Below, in pieces: positions 1-5,213 of a DNA stretch of 5,566 bases; the stretch's first letter is position 1, and every line of letters begins with the position of its first letter. Under the pieces are notes generated by a model that was not told the origin of the DNA, did not search any database, and worked only from the letters and a program-made list of their open reading frames with translations. The stretch is taken from positions 1-5,566 of the forward strand of contig MUZZ01000313.1 of NCBI GenBank assembly GCA_003266075.1, written 5' to 3'. The translations under genes were made by a program, and so were the position numbers. This stretch comes from Methanosphaera sp. rholeuAM74. Lineage in GTDB: Archaea; Methanobacteriota; Methanobacteria; Methanobacteriales; Methanobacteriaceae.

Positions 1-14
1 TAGTATTTAAATGT
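1..14 (-). promoter_or_regulatory. TATA-box promoter of a gene left of the window
   Basis: Read on the minus strand, this is ACATTTAAATACTA, a good archaeal TATA box (TTTAAATA at 4-11). The same 14 bases occur at 5193-5206 in front of the integrase. Transcription would start about 25 bases further left, outside the window, so the gene it serves is not visible. The TTCCCATA box cluster at 41-120 lies directly upstream and could control it. The motif itself is seen; the promoter role is inferred. Confidence 0.5.
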
Positions 15-40
15 TTGGTTTTTGTATGCATTAACTACCT

Positions 41-120
41 TTCCCATATTCCCATAAAATATGGGAATATTCCCATATCATGGGGGAGTTGGAAAGTGTG
101 TTGTGTACATCCTTCCCATA
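41..120. repeat. Cluster of TTCCCATA boxes with perfect palindrome (operator or iteron-like)
   Basis: The 8-mer TTCCCATA occurs five times: at 41-48 and 49-56 in direct tandem, at 60-67 inverted, and at 70-77 and 113-120 direct. A further half-box, ATGGG, is at 80-84. The inverted copy and the next direct copy form a perfect 20-bp palindrome at 59-78 (ATATGGGAATATTCCCATAT). A second 11-bp inverted repeat pairs 46-56 with 60-70. No gene covers 1-195. Such clustering is typical of multi-site repressor operators or of replication iterons. The position upstream of the minus-strand TATA box at 4-11 favours a regulatory site for the off-window gene, but an origin cannot be excluded. Confidence 0.7.
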
Positions 121-195
121 GTTACTTGTTTGTCAGTTGATTAGAAATGGTCTGAAAATCATGACTATCACATTCAGTCTTATTATAGTATATTT

Positions 196-516
196 CTAGT
201 ATTCACGTCCTCTCTCCTTGTTGTATCTGATTTTGTCACGTATTATCTTTTCCACATCCCACTTCATATGATGAGCAAGTGAGAAGCAGTAGATTAGTAT
301 GTCAGCTAATTCTTTTTGGATGCTGTCTTGTTGGAGCCGGTATTCCCAGTCATAGACTTCCCCCCTGAATAGTATGCATTCTAGGAGTTCACCTGCTTCT
401 ACTGTTATTGCTTTGATGAGGTCGTCCTTGTTATCCTTTTTGTCTAGGTGTTCGTCGTGCCTGTAATCATGGATGATTCTAGCTAGTTTTTCTACTGTGA
501 TAAACTCATTTTTCAC
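196..516 (-). CDS. MazG-like nucleotide pyrophosphohydrolase
   Basis: This is a small all-alpha NTP pyrophosphohydrolase of the MazG superfamily, 106 aa. It would hydrolyse (d)NTPs, possibly non-canonical ones, to the monophosphate plus pyrophosphate in the cytoplasm. The Mg-binding acidic set is visible: E40, E43 and E46 in VEAGELLE, then E69 and D72 in KELADI. It is followed by the family's C-terminal K95-I-R-Y98-N99 motif. The single-domain length fits phage and archaeal MazG-like proteins. I place the start at GTG 514-516. It overlaps the upstream gene's stop as GTGA, and the GGGGGTGG Shine-Dalgarno lies about 7 bases before it. A TTG at 520-522 is also in frame but sits almost on that site. 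It is the last gene of a three-gene overlapping operon. No clear terminator follows. The substrate cannot be told from the sequence. Confidence 0.85.
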   Translation of the reverse strand: MKNEFITVEKLARIIHDYRHDEHLDKKDNKDDLIKAITVEAGELLECILFRGEVYDWEYRLQQDSIQKELADILIYCFSLAHHMKWDVEKIIRDKIRYNKERGREY

Positions 517-695
517 TTGCAATCCACCCCCACATCAGGTGTCATTGTTTCTGACATGATGCTATGTAAATTGTGTATATGTGCTTGTTTGAGTCTGCGT
601 AGTCGTTCGAGGGTTTGTCGTTCTTGTTTCCTGCCCTCATGGAACAAGTCATGTAACTCCATGTAGTATAACCTATCATTGTTCATATTATCCAT
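513..695 (-). CDS. Small helical hypothetical protein (60 aa)
   Basis: I do not recognise a family. The 60-residue product is charged and looks mostly helical. Residues 20-45 are rich in Arg, Lys, Glu and Gln with Leu/His spacing, which suggests an amphipathic helix or short coiled coil; there is no membrane segment. It starts at ATG 693-695 behind a strong AAGGAGGAG Shine-Dalgarno that lies very close. A second ATG at 684-686 is possible. The start overlaps the end of the 50-aa gene by 8 bases, and the stop overlaps the MazG-like GTG start by 4. The three are therefore almost certainly translated from one message. This tight coupling is the best evidence that it is a real gene. Its function is unknown; a partner or regulator of the MazG-like enzyme is only a guess. 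Confidence 0.7.
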   Translation of the reverse strand: MDNMNNDRLYYMELHDLFHEGRKQERQTLERLRRLKQAHIHNLHSIMSETMTPDVGVDCK

Positions 696-840
696 ACTCC
701 TCCTTCACTTCTTCTTCTAAATCCTTGCATGTGAGGTATGCCACCCCATCCTCGAAGGACTCACATTCTAGTTCGTATCCCATGTCATCAAACTTGAGAA
801 AGAACTCTACTTCACCTATAATGTCATTCAAAGATACCAT
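688..840 (-). CDS. Very acidic 50-aa protein, first gene of the MazG-like operon
   Basis: This short frame runs from ATG 838-840 to TAA 688-690 and is easy to miss because of its size. The product begins MVSLNDIIGEVEFFLKFDD. It has 16 acidic residues against 3 lysines, about -13 net charge in 50 residues, and two cysteines (positions 26 and 38). A GGATGTGAT Shine-Dalgarno-like site lies 6 bases before the ATG. The shared 20-bp promoter is at 871-890, at the right distance for a short leader. Its stop overlaps the next gene by 8 bases. No family is recognised. Such an acidic small protein in a mobile element could mimic nucleic acid or bind a basic partner, but this is speculation. The reading frame, signal and spacing support it being expressed. 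Confidence 0.65.
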   Translation of the reverse strand: MVSLNDIIGEVEFFLKFDDMGYELECESFEDGVAYLTCKDLEEEVKEEYG

Positions 841-870
841 ATTATAATCACATCCTATTATCTTCTACTC

Positions 871-890
871 TATTATGTAACGATTTATAC
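871..890 (-). promoter_or_regulatory. Promoter of the MazG-like operon (20-bp shared element, copy 1)
   Basis: On the minus strand this reads GTATAAATCGTTACATAATA, with TATAAATC as TATA box. The exact 20 bases recur at 1234-1253 in front of the 96-aa gene. Start of transcription is expected near 860, about 20 bases before the ATG at 840. Identity extends past the TATA box through the downstream half (GTTACATAATA), which suggests an operator as well as a core promoter. Confidence 0.7.
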
Positions 891-903
891 TTACAAAGGG
901 GTA

Positions 904-1194
904 CTAGAACCAAGCATCTAGTTGCGTCTTTTCCTCCTTCTTTTGGTCGAAGAGCTTGTAGGGGTTGATGTATTGTGGATTGTATATTTTGAGTGCATCT
1001 TTTAATTCTATGTCTGGGTGTTCTCGTCTTATTTGTTCTAGTACCTGTTTTTCTAGTTTTTCTATTACTGCAACGTTGTCAATGTAGTATTCCCCCTTGT
1101 TTTTCTGGTACTCATGTGTTGTTTCTGTTCCATCAGATTTGATGAGTTGATTTATCACAAATCTTAGTGTTTCTAAGTTTAGCTCTACAAACAT
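904..1194 (-). CDS. 96-aa protein with C-terminal PIP box (putative PCNA-interacting protein)
   Basis: No overall family is recognised. The C-terminus ends KTQLDAWF (residues 89-96), which aligns with the archaeal PCNA-interacting peptide QxxLxxWF/FF found at the ends of FEN1, RFC and similar proteins. The hydrophobic L92 and the W95-F96 pair are present; only the first Gln is replaced by Lys. Before it lie a predicted helix (residues 41-60, rich in Glu/Lys/Gln) and a charged linker (84-90), as expected for an exposed tail. The ATG at 1192-1194 follows an AGGGGTGGAG Shine-Dalgarno. The gene has its own copy of the 20-bp promoter shared with the MazG-like operon. Inference: it binds the host sliding clamp, either to recruit it for element replication or to inhibit it. 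Known archaeal precedents are small PCNA-binding inhibitors in Thermococcales; no homology to them is claimed. Confidence 0.75.
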   Translation of the reverse strand: MFVELNLETLRFVINQLIKSDGTETTHEYQKNKGEYYIDNVAVIEKLEKQVLEQIRREHPDIELKDALKIYNPQYINPYKLFDQKKEEKTQLDAWF

Positions 1195-1233
1195 GTTTAT
1201 ACTCCACCCCTTTCATCCATTGTTTTCATATTA

Positions 1234-1253
1234 TATTATGTAACGATTTATAC
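1234..1253 (-). promoter_or_regulatory. Promoter of the 96-aa gene (20-bp shared element, copy 2)
   Basis: This is a perfect 20-base copy of the element at 871-890, in the same orientation. The bases flanking the two copies differ on both sides. The TATA box lies about 50 bases before the ATG at 1194, giving an expected leader of about 25 bases that contains the Shine-Dalgarno. It is back to back with the toxin-antitoxin promoter at 1279-1287, so 1195-1364 is a divergent control region. Confidence 0.7.
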
Positions 1254-1278
1254 GAACACAGAGTATAACCATGAGAAG

Positions 1279-1287
1279 TTATATATA
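1279..1287 (+). promoter_or_regulatory. TATA box of the toxin-antitoxin operon
   Basis: TTATATATA on the plus strand is the only strong TATA box upstream of the antitoxin gene. Transcription would start around 1307-1313, inside the palindrome at 1297-1324, leaving a leader of about 55 bases with a GGGGAT...GGA Shine-Dalgarno region. The placement is inferred from the usual archaeal 25-base spacing. Confidence 0.5.
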
Positions 1288-1296
1288 CAAGAAAAA

Positions 1297-1324
1297 CACA
1301 TATCTTCTAAATAGAAGATATGTG
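1297..1324. promoter_or_regulatory. 28-bp palindromic operator of the toxin-antitoxin operon
   Basis: Arms CACATATCTTCTA (1297-1309) and TAGAAGATATGTG (1312-1324) are perfect 13-bp inverted repeats around AA. The site covers the expected transcription start of the antitoxin-toxin message, where a bound repressor would block polymerase. Autoregulation by the antitoxin or toxin-antitoxin complex is the common pattern for type II systems. In RNA it would also form a strong hairpin, and it is followed at 1342-1349 by eight Ts, so an attenuator or terminator role is possible too. Confidence 0.65.
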
Positions 1325-1364
1325 AAAATATGGATGTAATATTTTTTTTAAAAGGGGATTTGGA

Positions 1365-1889
1365 ATGACATTTGAAAAAACAGGGAAAAAATTTAATAAA
1401 GACAAATTTAAAAATGTGCTTCATTACATAATACATCATTGTGGATTAAATAATAATGTGGGTAAAACTGTAATCTATAAACTATTATATTTCTCTGACT
1501 TTAACTATTTTGAATTATATGAAAAACCATTAACGAATGAAAGTTATAGAAGATTACCACATGGACCAGCACCAATACACTTTGACATAGTAATAGATGA
1601 ATTAATTATGGAAGAAAAAATAATGGTGAAAACCAAACCACTACCCTTTGATAGAGTACAGTATAAATATAAATCATTAAAAGAACCAATAATGAATCTT
1701 AAAGACAATGAATTAAAAGTTATTGAGGATGTTATAAAAAAATTAAGTGCAATGAATGCTTCCCAAATTAGTGAATATTCGCATGGTGATATGCCTTGGA
1801 GAGCTGCAGAAGATTATGAATTAATAAAGTATTCATTCGTATTTTATAGAGATCCACAATACAGAGTGAGAAAATATGACTCAAATTGA
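1365..1889 (+). CDS. Panacea (SocA/DUF4065) domain antitoxin
   Basis: The 174-aa product matches the Panacea/SocA antitoxin domain, also known from phage GepA-like proteins. Visible signature blocks are KLLYFSDFNYFELYEKPLT (39-57), then YRRLPHGPAP (61-70), a helix ending in IDELI (77-81), and a C-terminal SEYSHGDMPWR (136-146). Panacea domains are promiscuous antitoxins that neutralise unrelated toxins encoded next to them by direct binding. The N-terminal 15 or so residues are a short lysine-rich extension, not a DNA-binding domain, so repression of the palindromic operator may need another factor or the complex. The ATG 1365 follows GGGGATTTGGA. The last 14 bases overlap the toxin gene. The gene is AT-rich compared with the minus-strand genes. 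The family call is from motif recognition. Confidence 0.85.
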   Translation: MTFEKTGKKFNKDKFKNVLHYIIHHCGLNNNVGKTVIYKLLYFSDFNYFELYEKPLTNESYRRLPHGPAPIHFDIVIDELIMEEKIMVKTKPLPFDRVQYKYKSLKEPIMNLKDNELKVIEDVIKKLSAMNASQISEYSHGDMPWRAAEDYELIKYSFVFYRDPQYRVRKYDSN

Positions 1890-2253
1890 TATTGGTTATA
1901 CTAAGAAATTCATCAAAGAAAAAAAGAAACTTGCGAGAAAATGTCCTTCAATTGAAAGTGACTTTGAAGACTTTAAACAAGCTTTGAAGGTGGATATTAA
2001 ATATAATAATTATTCCGTACCTACAGGTAATGATAAATATTTCCGAATATCAGGATTGAAAGAGTATGTCACGTTGCCTGCTTTTGTTGCTAAAGCTTTT
2101 TATTGTGAAAAAATGAATAAAGGAATGAAATCAGGATTTAGAATTACGTTTATTTATGATCCTTCTGAGATGTTTATTTATTTTGTTCAGTTTTATTTCA
2201 AATCAAAGGATGAAATTGAAGATAAAGATAGAATTAATAACTTATTTAAATAG
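1876..2253 (+). CDS. RelE/ParE-fold toxin paired with the Panacea antitoxin
   Basis: The 125-aa protein has the layout of the RelE/ParE superfamily. An N-terminal basic helix pair (FIKEKKKLARKCPS, 12-25) is followed by a helix (26-38), a central variable part, and the core strands GFRITFIYD (87-95) and IYFVQFYFKSKDE (101-113). These correspond to the family's R-x-h-Y and h-x-h-x-x-K blocks. RelE members cleave mRNA on the ribosome, whereas ParE members attack gyrase; which one applies here is unclear. Candidate catalytic or binding residues are R89, Y94, K109 and K111. ATG 1876 lies inside the antitoxin's last codons (14-base overlap, different frame), so the two are translationally coupled with the antitoxin first. 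At 125 aa it is longer than a minimal RelE (about 90 aa), with the extra part between residues 40 and 85. Confidence 0.78.
   Translation: MTQIDIGYTKKFIKEKKKLARKCPSIESDFEDFKQALKVDIKYNNYSVPTGNDKYFRISGLKEYVTLPAFVAKAFYCEKMNKGMKSGFRITFIYDPSEMFIYFVQFYFKSKDEIEDKDRINNLFK
2245..2252 (+). promoter_or_regulatory. Candidate TATA box for the DUF2283-ATPase pair
   Basis: TTTAAATA overlaps the toxin stop codon. A start site about 25 bases on (near 2275) would give a leader of about 50 bases with the GGGAGG Shine-Dalgarno at 2311-2316. It would let the downstream pair be transcribed separately from the toxin-antitoxin genes, though read-through is equally possible. Confidence 0.35.
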
Positions 2254-2324
2254 ATTATTTTCTTTGGATTCACAAAATCTGAATTTGACAATCACATCCG
2301 AAAACGTACAGGGAGGAAATAAAT

Positions 2325-2660
2325 ATGGATAAATACGATTATGATATAGATGTAGATGCTTTTGTACTCCGAAAATCTGAATATAATTATGCTTATTCCA
2401 TCGATATTACTAGTGAAATAATAATAGACGTGGATGATAAGAAAAACCTCATAGGAATAGAATTCCTAGATGCTTCCAAAGTATTAAATGTGAACCCCGA
2501 AGTACTAGTCCGCCCAAAGAAGATTATCGCCGAAATCAAATCCAGAAATGACGGTATCAATTTAATTATGAAATTTGAATTTGATAATCTCATCCGTGAA
2601 ATAGACACTCCAATCTCCACCATGTTCAATAATAATGAAGCATTAATAGTTACTGAATAA
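2325..2660 (+). CDS. DUF2283-family small protein
   Basis: Residues 4-54 follow the DUF2283 pattern: YDYDIDVDAFVLRKSE, then a strand ending IIIDVDDKKNLIGIEFLDASKVL. This family typically has a D/E-x-D-A-hh-hR start, a D-x-D-x-x-x-hhGhEhhDA core, and unknown biochemical function. DUF2283 proteins often occur next to small toxin-like genes in prokaryotes. Here a second, beta-rich half (residues 60-111) extends the domain to 111 aa, longer than the minimal family (about 60-70 aa). A strong GGGAGG Shine-Dalgarno precedes ATG 2325. The stop is 30 bases before the ATPase gene, suggesting one operon. A regulatory or inhibitory subunit for the ATPase is a reasonable but unproven guess. Confidence 0.75.
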   Translation: MDKYDYDIDVDAFVLRKSEYNYAYSIDITSEIIIDVDDKKNLIGIEFLDASKVLNVNPEVLVRPKKIIAEIKSRNDGINLIMKFEFDNLIREIDTPISTMFNNNEALIVTE

Positions 2661-2690
2661 AATGTGTATTATATATTGAGGTGAATAATT

Positions 2691-3905
2691 ATGGAAGAAG
2701 AACTATCACACAGTCCATTCCAACCAAACGACCCTGTTAACCCCAAAAAATTTAAGGGAAGACAAGAAATAATAAAACAAATAGACCGATATATTCCAAA
2801 TGCAAGAAACGGTATAGTTCAACATTTTTACCTAACAGGAAAACGAGGAATGGGTAAAACATCATTAGCTAACTACTTACTAGACAACTATGAAAGAAAC
2901 CACAACACAATAGGAGTACACGTAGTAAACGATGGAATACATGACATTGAAAGTTTACTAACATCAATTGTAGAAATCCTCCTAAACAAAAATAAAACCG
3001 AAACATGGTACAACAAATTATACGATGGATTAAAAGATGAAGTAAAAAGCATAGGAATACTAGGCAACAGCATAGAATTCCGTCCCAAAAAAGAAACAGT
3101 AGAAATGTTAAGAACACACTTCGCAACATTTCTAAGAGAATTATCTGAAGAATCCAAACAGAATTTTATCATAGTCATAGATGATGTTAACGGATTAAGT
3201 CAGACAAAAGAATTTGCAAACTGGTACAAAAGTTTAGCAGACACTTTAGCATTGAAGGACTACTACGGAAAAACAAGAGTAGCTTTTATCTTAACAAGCT
3301 ACCCAGATAAACTAACATTACTACACAACCATAACCCCTCATTCACAAGAATATTCCATCAATATAACTTACCTGAACTAACTACAGAAGAAATCCGAGA
3401 ATTCTATATAGATAACTTCAACTTATCCAATATTAAACTAGATGAGGATGCCTTAAAAAGTATGATTTATTTCTGTAGTGGCATGCCTACTATGATGCAG
3501 GAAATCGGAGACGCAATTTATTGGACAATTGATGATACATTACAGGTTTCTAAAGAAAAATCCATGCAGGGTATTCTTTTAGCATGCACAAATATTGGTA
3601 GAAAATATTTAAAACCAGTATTAGACAATAAAATCAAAAGTGGAAACTATAAAATAATATTTGAAAAAATTAGTGAATTAGTAATCTCTGAGGGGTATTT
3701 AACCTTTTTCAAAAAGGACGTTAACAAACTATTAACTCCTGAGGAATCCAAAAGTTTGGATGGCTTCCTAAAACGTGCCAAAGAATTAAAAATAATAGAA
3801 CAAAATGAAAATCATACACCAGGTGAATATGAATTTTCTAATAAATTATACCCAATTTACTTCCTCGTTCAAAAAGAAATAGGAGATAAACAAGTATCAC
3901 TCTGA
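2691..3905 (+). CDS. AAA/STAND-like ATPase with C-terminal winged-helix-like region
   Basis: A 404-aa cytoplasmic P-loop ATPase related to the archaeal ATPase/Orc-like group. Motifs in order: N-terminal FKGRQEI (21-27), the 'GRxxEI' entry motif; Walker A GKRGMGKT (50-57); Walker B FIIVIDD (159-165); a sensor-1-like strand ending LTS (201-203); and a lid motif SGMPTMMQEIGD (263-274), like the GxPxxLQ of these ATPases. Residues 320-400 look like a winged helix (LTPEESKSLDGFLKRAKEL, then GEYEFSNKLYPIYFL). There is no fused nuclease, protease or membrane segment, so it is either a DNA-binding switch, as in Orc1/Cdc6-type initiators, or a signalling ATPase of a defence or addiction system acting through a partner. 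GAGGTGA at 2678-2684 gives a clear start. It follows the DUF2283 gene by 30 bases and converges on the integrase. Confidence 0.82.
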   Translation: MEEELSHSPFQPNDPVNPKKFKGRQEIIKQIDRYIPNARNGIVQHFYLTGKRGMGKTSLANYLLDNYERNHNTIGVHVVNDGIHDIESLLTSIVEILLNKNKTETWYNKLYDGLKDEVKSIGILGNSIEFRPKKETVEMLRTHFATFLRELSEESKQNFIIVIDDVNGLSQTKEFANWYKSLADTLALKDYYGKTRVAFILTSYPDKLTLLHNHNPSFTRIFHQYNLPELTTEEIREFYIDNFNLSNIKLDEDALKSMIYFCSGMPTMMQEIGDAIYWTIDDTLQVSKEKSMQGILLACTNIGRKYLKPVLDNKIKSGNYKIIFEKISELVISEGYLTFFKKDVNKLLTPEESKSLDGFLKRAKELKIIEQNENHTPGEYEFSNKLYPIYFLVQKEIGDKQVSL

Positions 3906-3907
3906 AA

Positions 3908-5170
3908 TTATATTCCAAAGTTTTTACTTAGTTGTTCAAATTTTTCTTTACTTTTAATGTACTCTTGGAGGTCATGGAGTTGTTTCTGCATATTCGCATA
4001 ATCAAGTTTCAGATTTTCAAGTTCAGCTTTATCCTGAGTAGTGATACTATCCACTTCAACTTCAAGTGACAAAAACGGAAATGCCTGCATGAATTGTATT
4101 TCCATCTCGTCCACGTCATCCTGATTATACTGCAGGTAATATTTTATGCTCCCTTGGGGTACATGTCCTACCCAGAAATCGGCAAGTTCACGACCACTAA
4201 ACACATATTCTGTTTTACTATCCATACGTGTACCAGCATAACGCCTACATGTGTTGATGAAGTACTTCCTGAAATTATATGCCTTCCATACACGATGTTT
4301 ACCATCTTGTCTTTCAAGTAATAATCGTAATTTATCAGGGAATATCTCAGGTGTTTCAAATCCACTTTTTCTTCCGAGTTCTGTGAATATTTTACCTATA
4401 GCACTCCTTTTGAATTGGTTGCCATCCTTTGCCACGAAGAGGTAATCATTCATCCCATGTGGTCTTTGTTTCTTGTTGAATCCGTAGCATCTCTCATAGA
4501 GGTAATCAATGATGTATTTGCTGGTTTCATTGGTTAGGTATACCCAGTACCTGTTCTTGGTTTTGTTTCGGATTAATTTGAGTTTGCTGCATTGTATTTC
4601 TAGTATCTGGTCTCTTTGTTTGAATATGTCTTCTAGTTTCCATAATTTTTGTTCTAGTTTGGTGTTCCATGAGTCTATTACTTGTTGTATGGTTATGTTT
4701 CGCATTTCTTCAGGGCTTTGCCCGGTCAGGGCTGCAAAGGAGATTACTGCTTTGTCACGTATTGATGCCATTTCCATCATCCGTTGAATGAGTTCTTTTG
4801 TGATCATCTTTTCCACGTTTTCGGGGTCGGGTTCTCTGTTGTATTGTCTTGGCATCCGGGGGTAGTCTATGTCCATGTGATTGTAGAAGCTTGCGACAAT
4901 TCTCATTGCACGGTTTTTAGTGCTTTCACTATTGCTTGTTTTTTCTAGGTATTCCCTGTACTCTAGGATGTGGTCATTTATGCTTTTCCGGTATCGTGGT
5001 ATGTGTTGTTCTTCTTCGGTGATGGCCTCCTCGTATAATTCTGTGAGGGTCATCCCGGTGGCTTTAATGTAGCCTTTTATGCTACTTTTGTATACTCGGA
5101 ATGTTTCGTCTGCTAGTCCGTTTTTTAGTTTCCATCTTCTTAATAATTTTGTGTCGTTTTCCAGTAACAT
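3908..5170 (-). CDS. int: Tyrosine-recombinase integrase with C-terminal coiled coil
   Basis: A 420-aa site-specific recombinase that would integrate and excise the element. The N-terminal SAM-like core-binding region spans about 1-110 (KSSIKGYIKATGMTLTELY) and the catalytic domain about 120-365. Seen there: beta-strand lysine region KTKNRYWVYL (203-212), second catalytic Arg in YNFRKYF (R301), GH (335-336), and the nucleophile Y345 in SIKYYLQY at the usual ten-residue distance from the glycine. Deviations: the first catalytic Arg block reads TGQSPEEMRN, with Ser152 where Arg is usual and Arg157 nearby. The HxxR histidine is Tyr298. Residues 378-412 form a coiled coil, a probable multimerisation tail. 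No Shine-Dalgarno precedes ATG 5168-5170, and the TATA box is so close that the message is probably leaderless. It ends 2 bases from the ATPase stop. A T5 run at 3871-3875 (minus strand) may end its transcript. Confidence 0.88.
   Translation of the reverse strand: MLLENDTKLLRRWKLKNGLADETFRVYKSSIKGYIKATGMTLTELYEEAITEEEQHIPRYRKSINDHILEYREYLEKTSNSESTKNRAMRIVASFYNHMDIDYPRMPRQYNREPDPENVEKMITKELIQRMMEMASIRDKAVISFAALTGQSPEEMRNITIQQVIDSWNTKLEQKLWKLEDIFKQRDQILEIQCSKLKLIRNKTKNRYWVYLTNETSKYIIDYLYERCYGFNKKQRPHGMNDYLFVAKDGNQFKRSAIGKIFTELGRKSGFETPEIFPDKLRLLLERQDGKHRVWKAYNFRKYFINTCRRYAGTRMDSKTEYVFSGRELADFWVGHVPQGSIKYYLQYNQDDVDEMEIQFMQAFPFLSLEVEVDSITTQDKAELENLKLDYANMQKQLHDLQEYIKSKEKFEQLSKNFGI
3921..3955 (+). 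terminator. T-tract terminator of the plus-strand operon
   Basis: Just after the ATPase stop, the plus strand has TTTTT (3921-3925), TTTTTCTTT (3941-3949) and TTTT (3952-3955). Consecutive T-tracts without a hairpin are the usual euryarchaeal terminator. The tract lies inside the 3' end of the convergent integrase gene, so coding and termination share the same bases. Confidence 0.4.
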
Positions 5171-5192
5171 GATTATTATGTTTTTGTGTAAG

Positions 5193-5206
5193 TAGTATTT
5201 AAATGT
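5193..5206 (-). promoter_or_regulatory. Integrase promoter (TATA box, leaderless)
   Basis: The minus strand reads ACATTTAAATACTA, with TATA box TTTAAATA at 5196-5203. A start about 25 bases on falls at roughly 5172-5176, next to the ATG at 5170, which fits the lack of a Shine-Dalgarno. The same 14 bases are at 1-14 in the same orientation. Confidence 0.6.
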
Positions 5207-5213
5207 AATGTGA

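Noticed and set aside
1248..1439. 63-aa minus-strand frame over the toxin-antitoxin promoter
   Set aside because: It crosses the palindrome and the antitoxin start and is antisense to a well-supported gene; the Phe/Cys-rich product is typical of a shadow frame.
2393..2629. 78-aa antisense frame inside the DUF2283 gene
   Set aside because: It is fully contained in a recognisable gene and has no ribosome site.
2869..3178. Two overlapping antisense frames inside the ATPase gene
   Set aside because: Cys/Phe/Leu-rich products opposite the ATPase with no start signals; the sense strand has clear motifs.
4094..4787. Plus-strand frames (64-92 aa) and a 65-aa minus-strand frame inside the integrase
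   Set aside because: All are shadows of the integrase frame, without start signals or recognisable domains.
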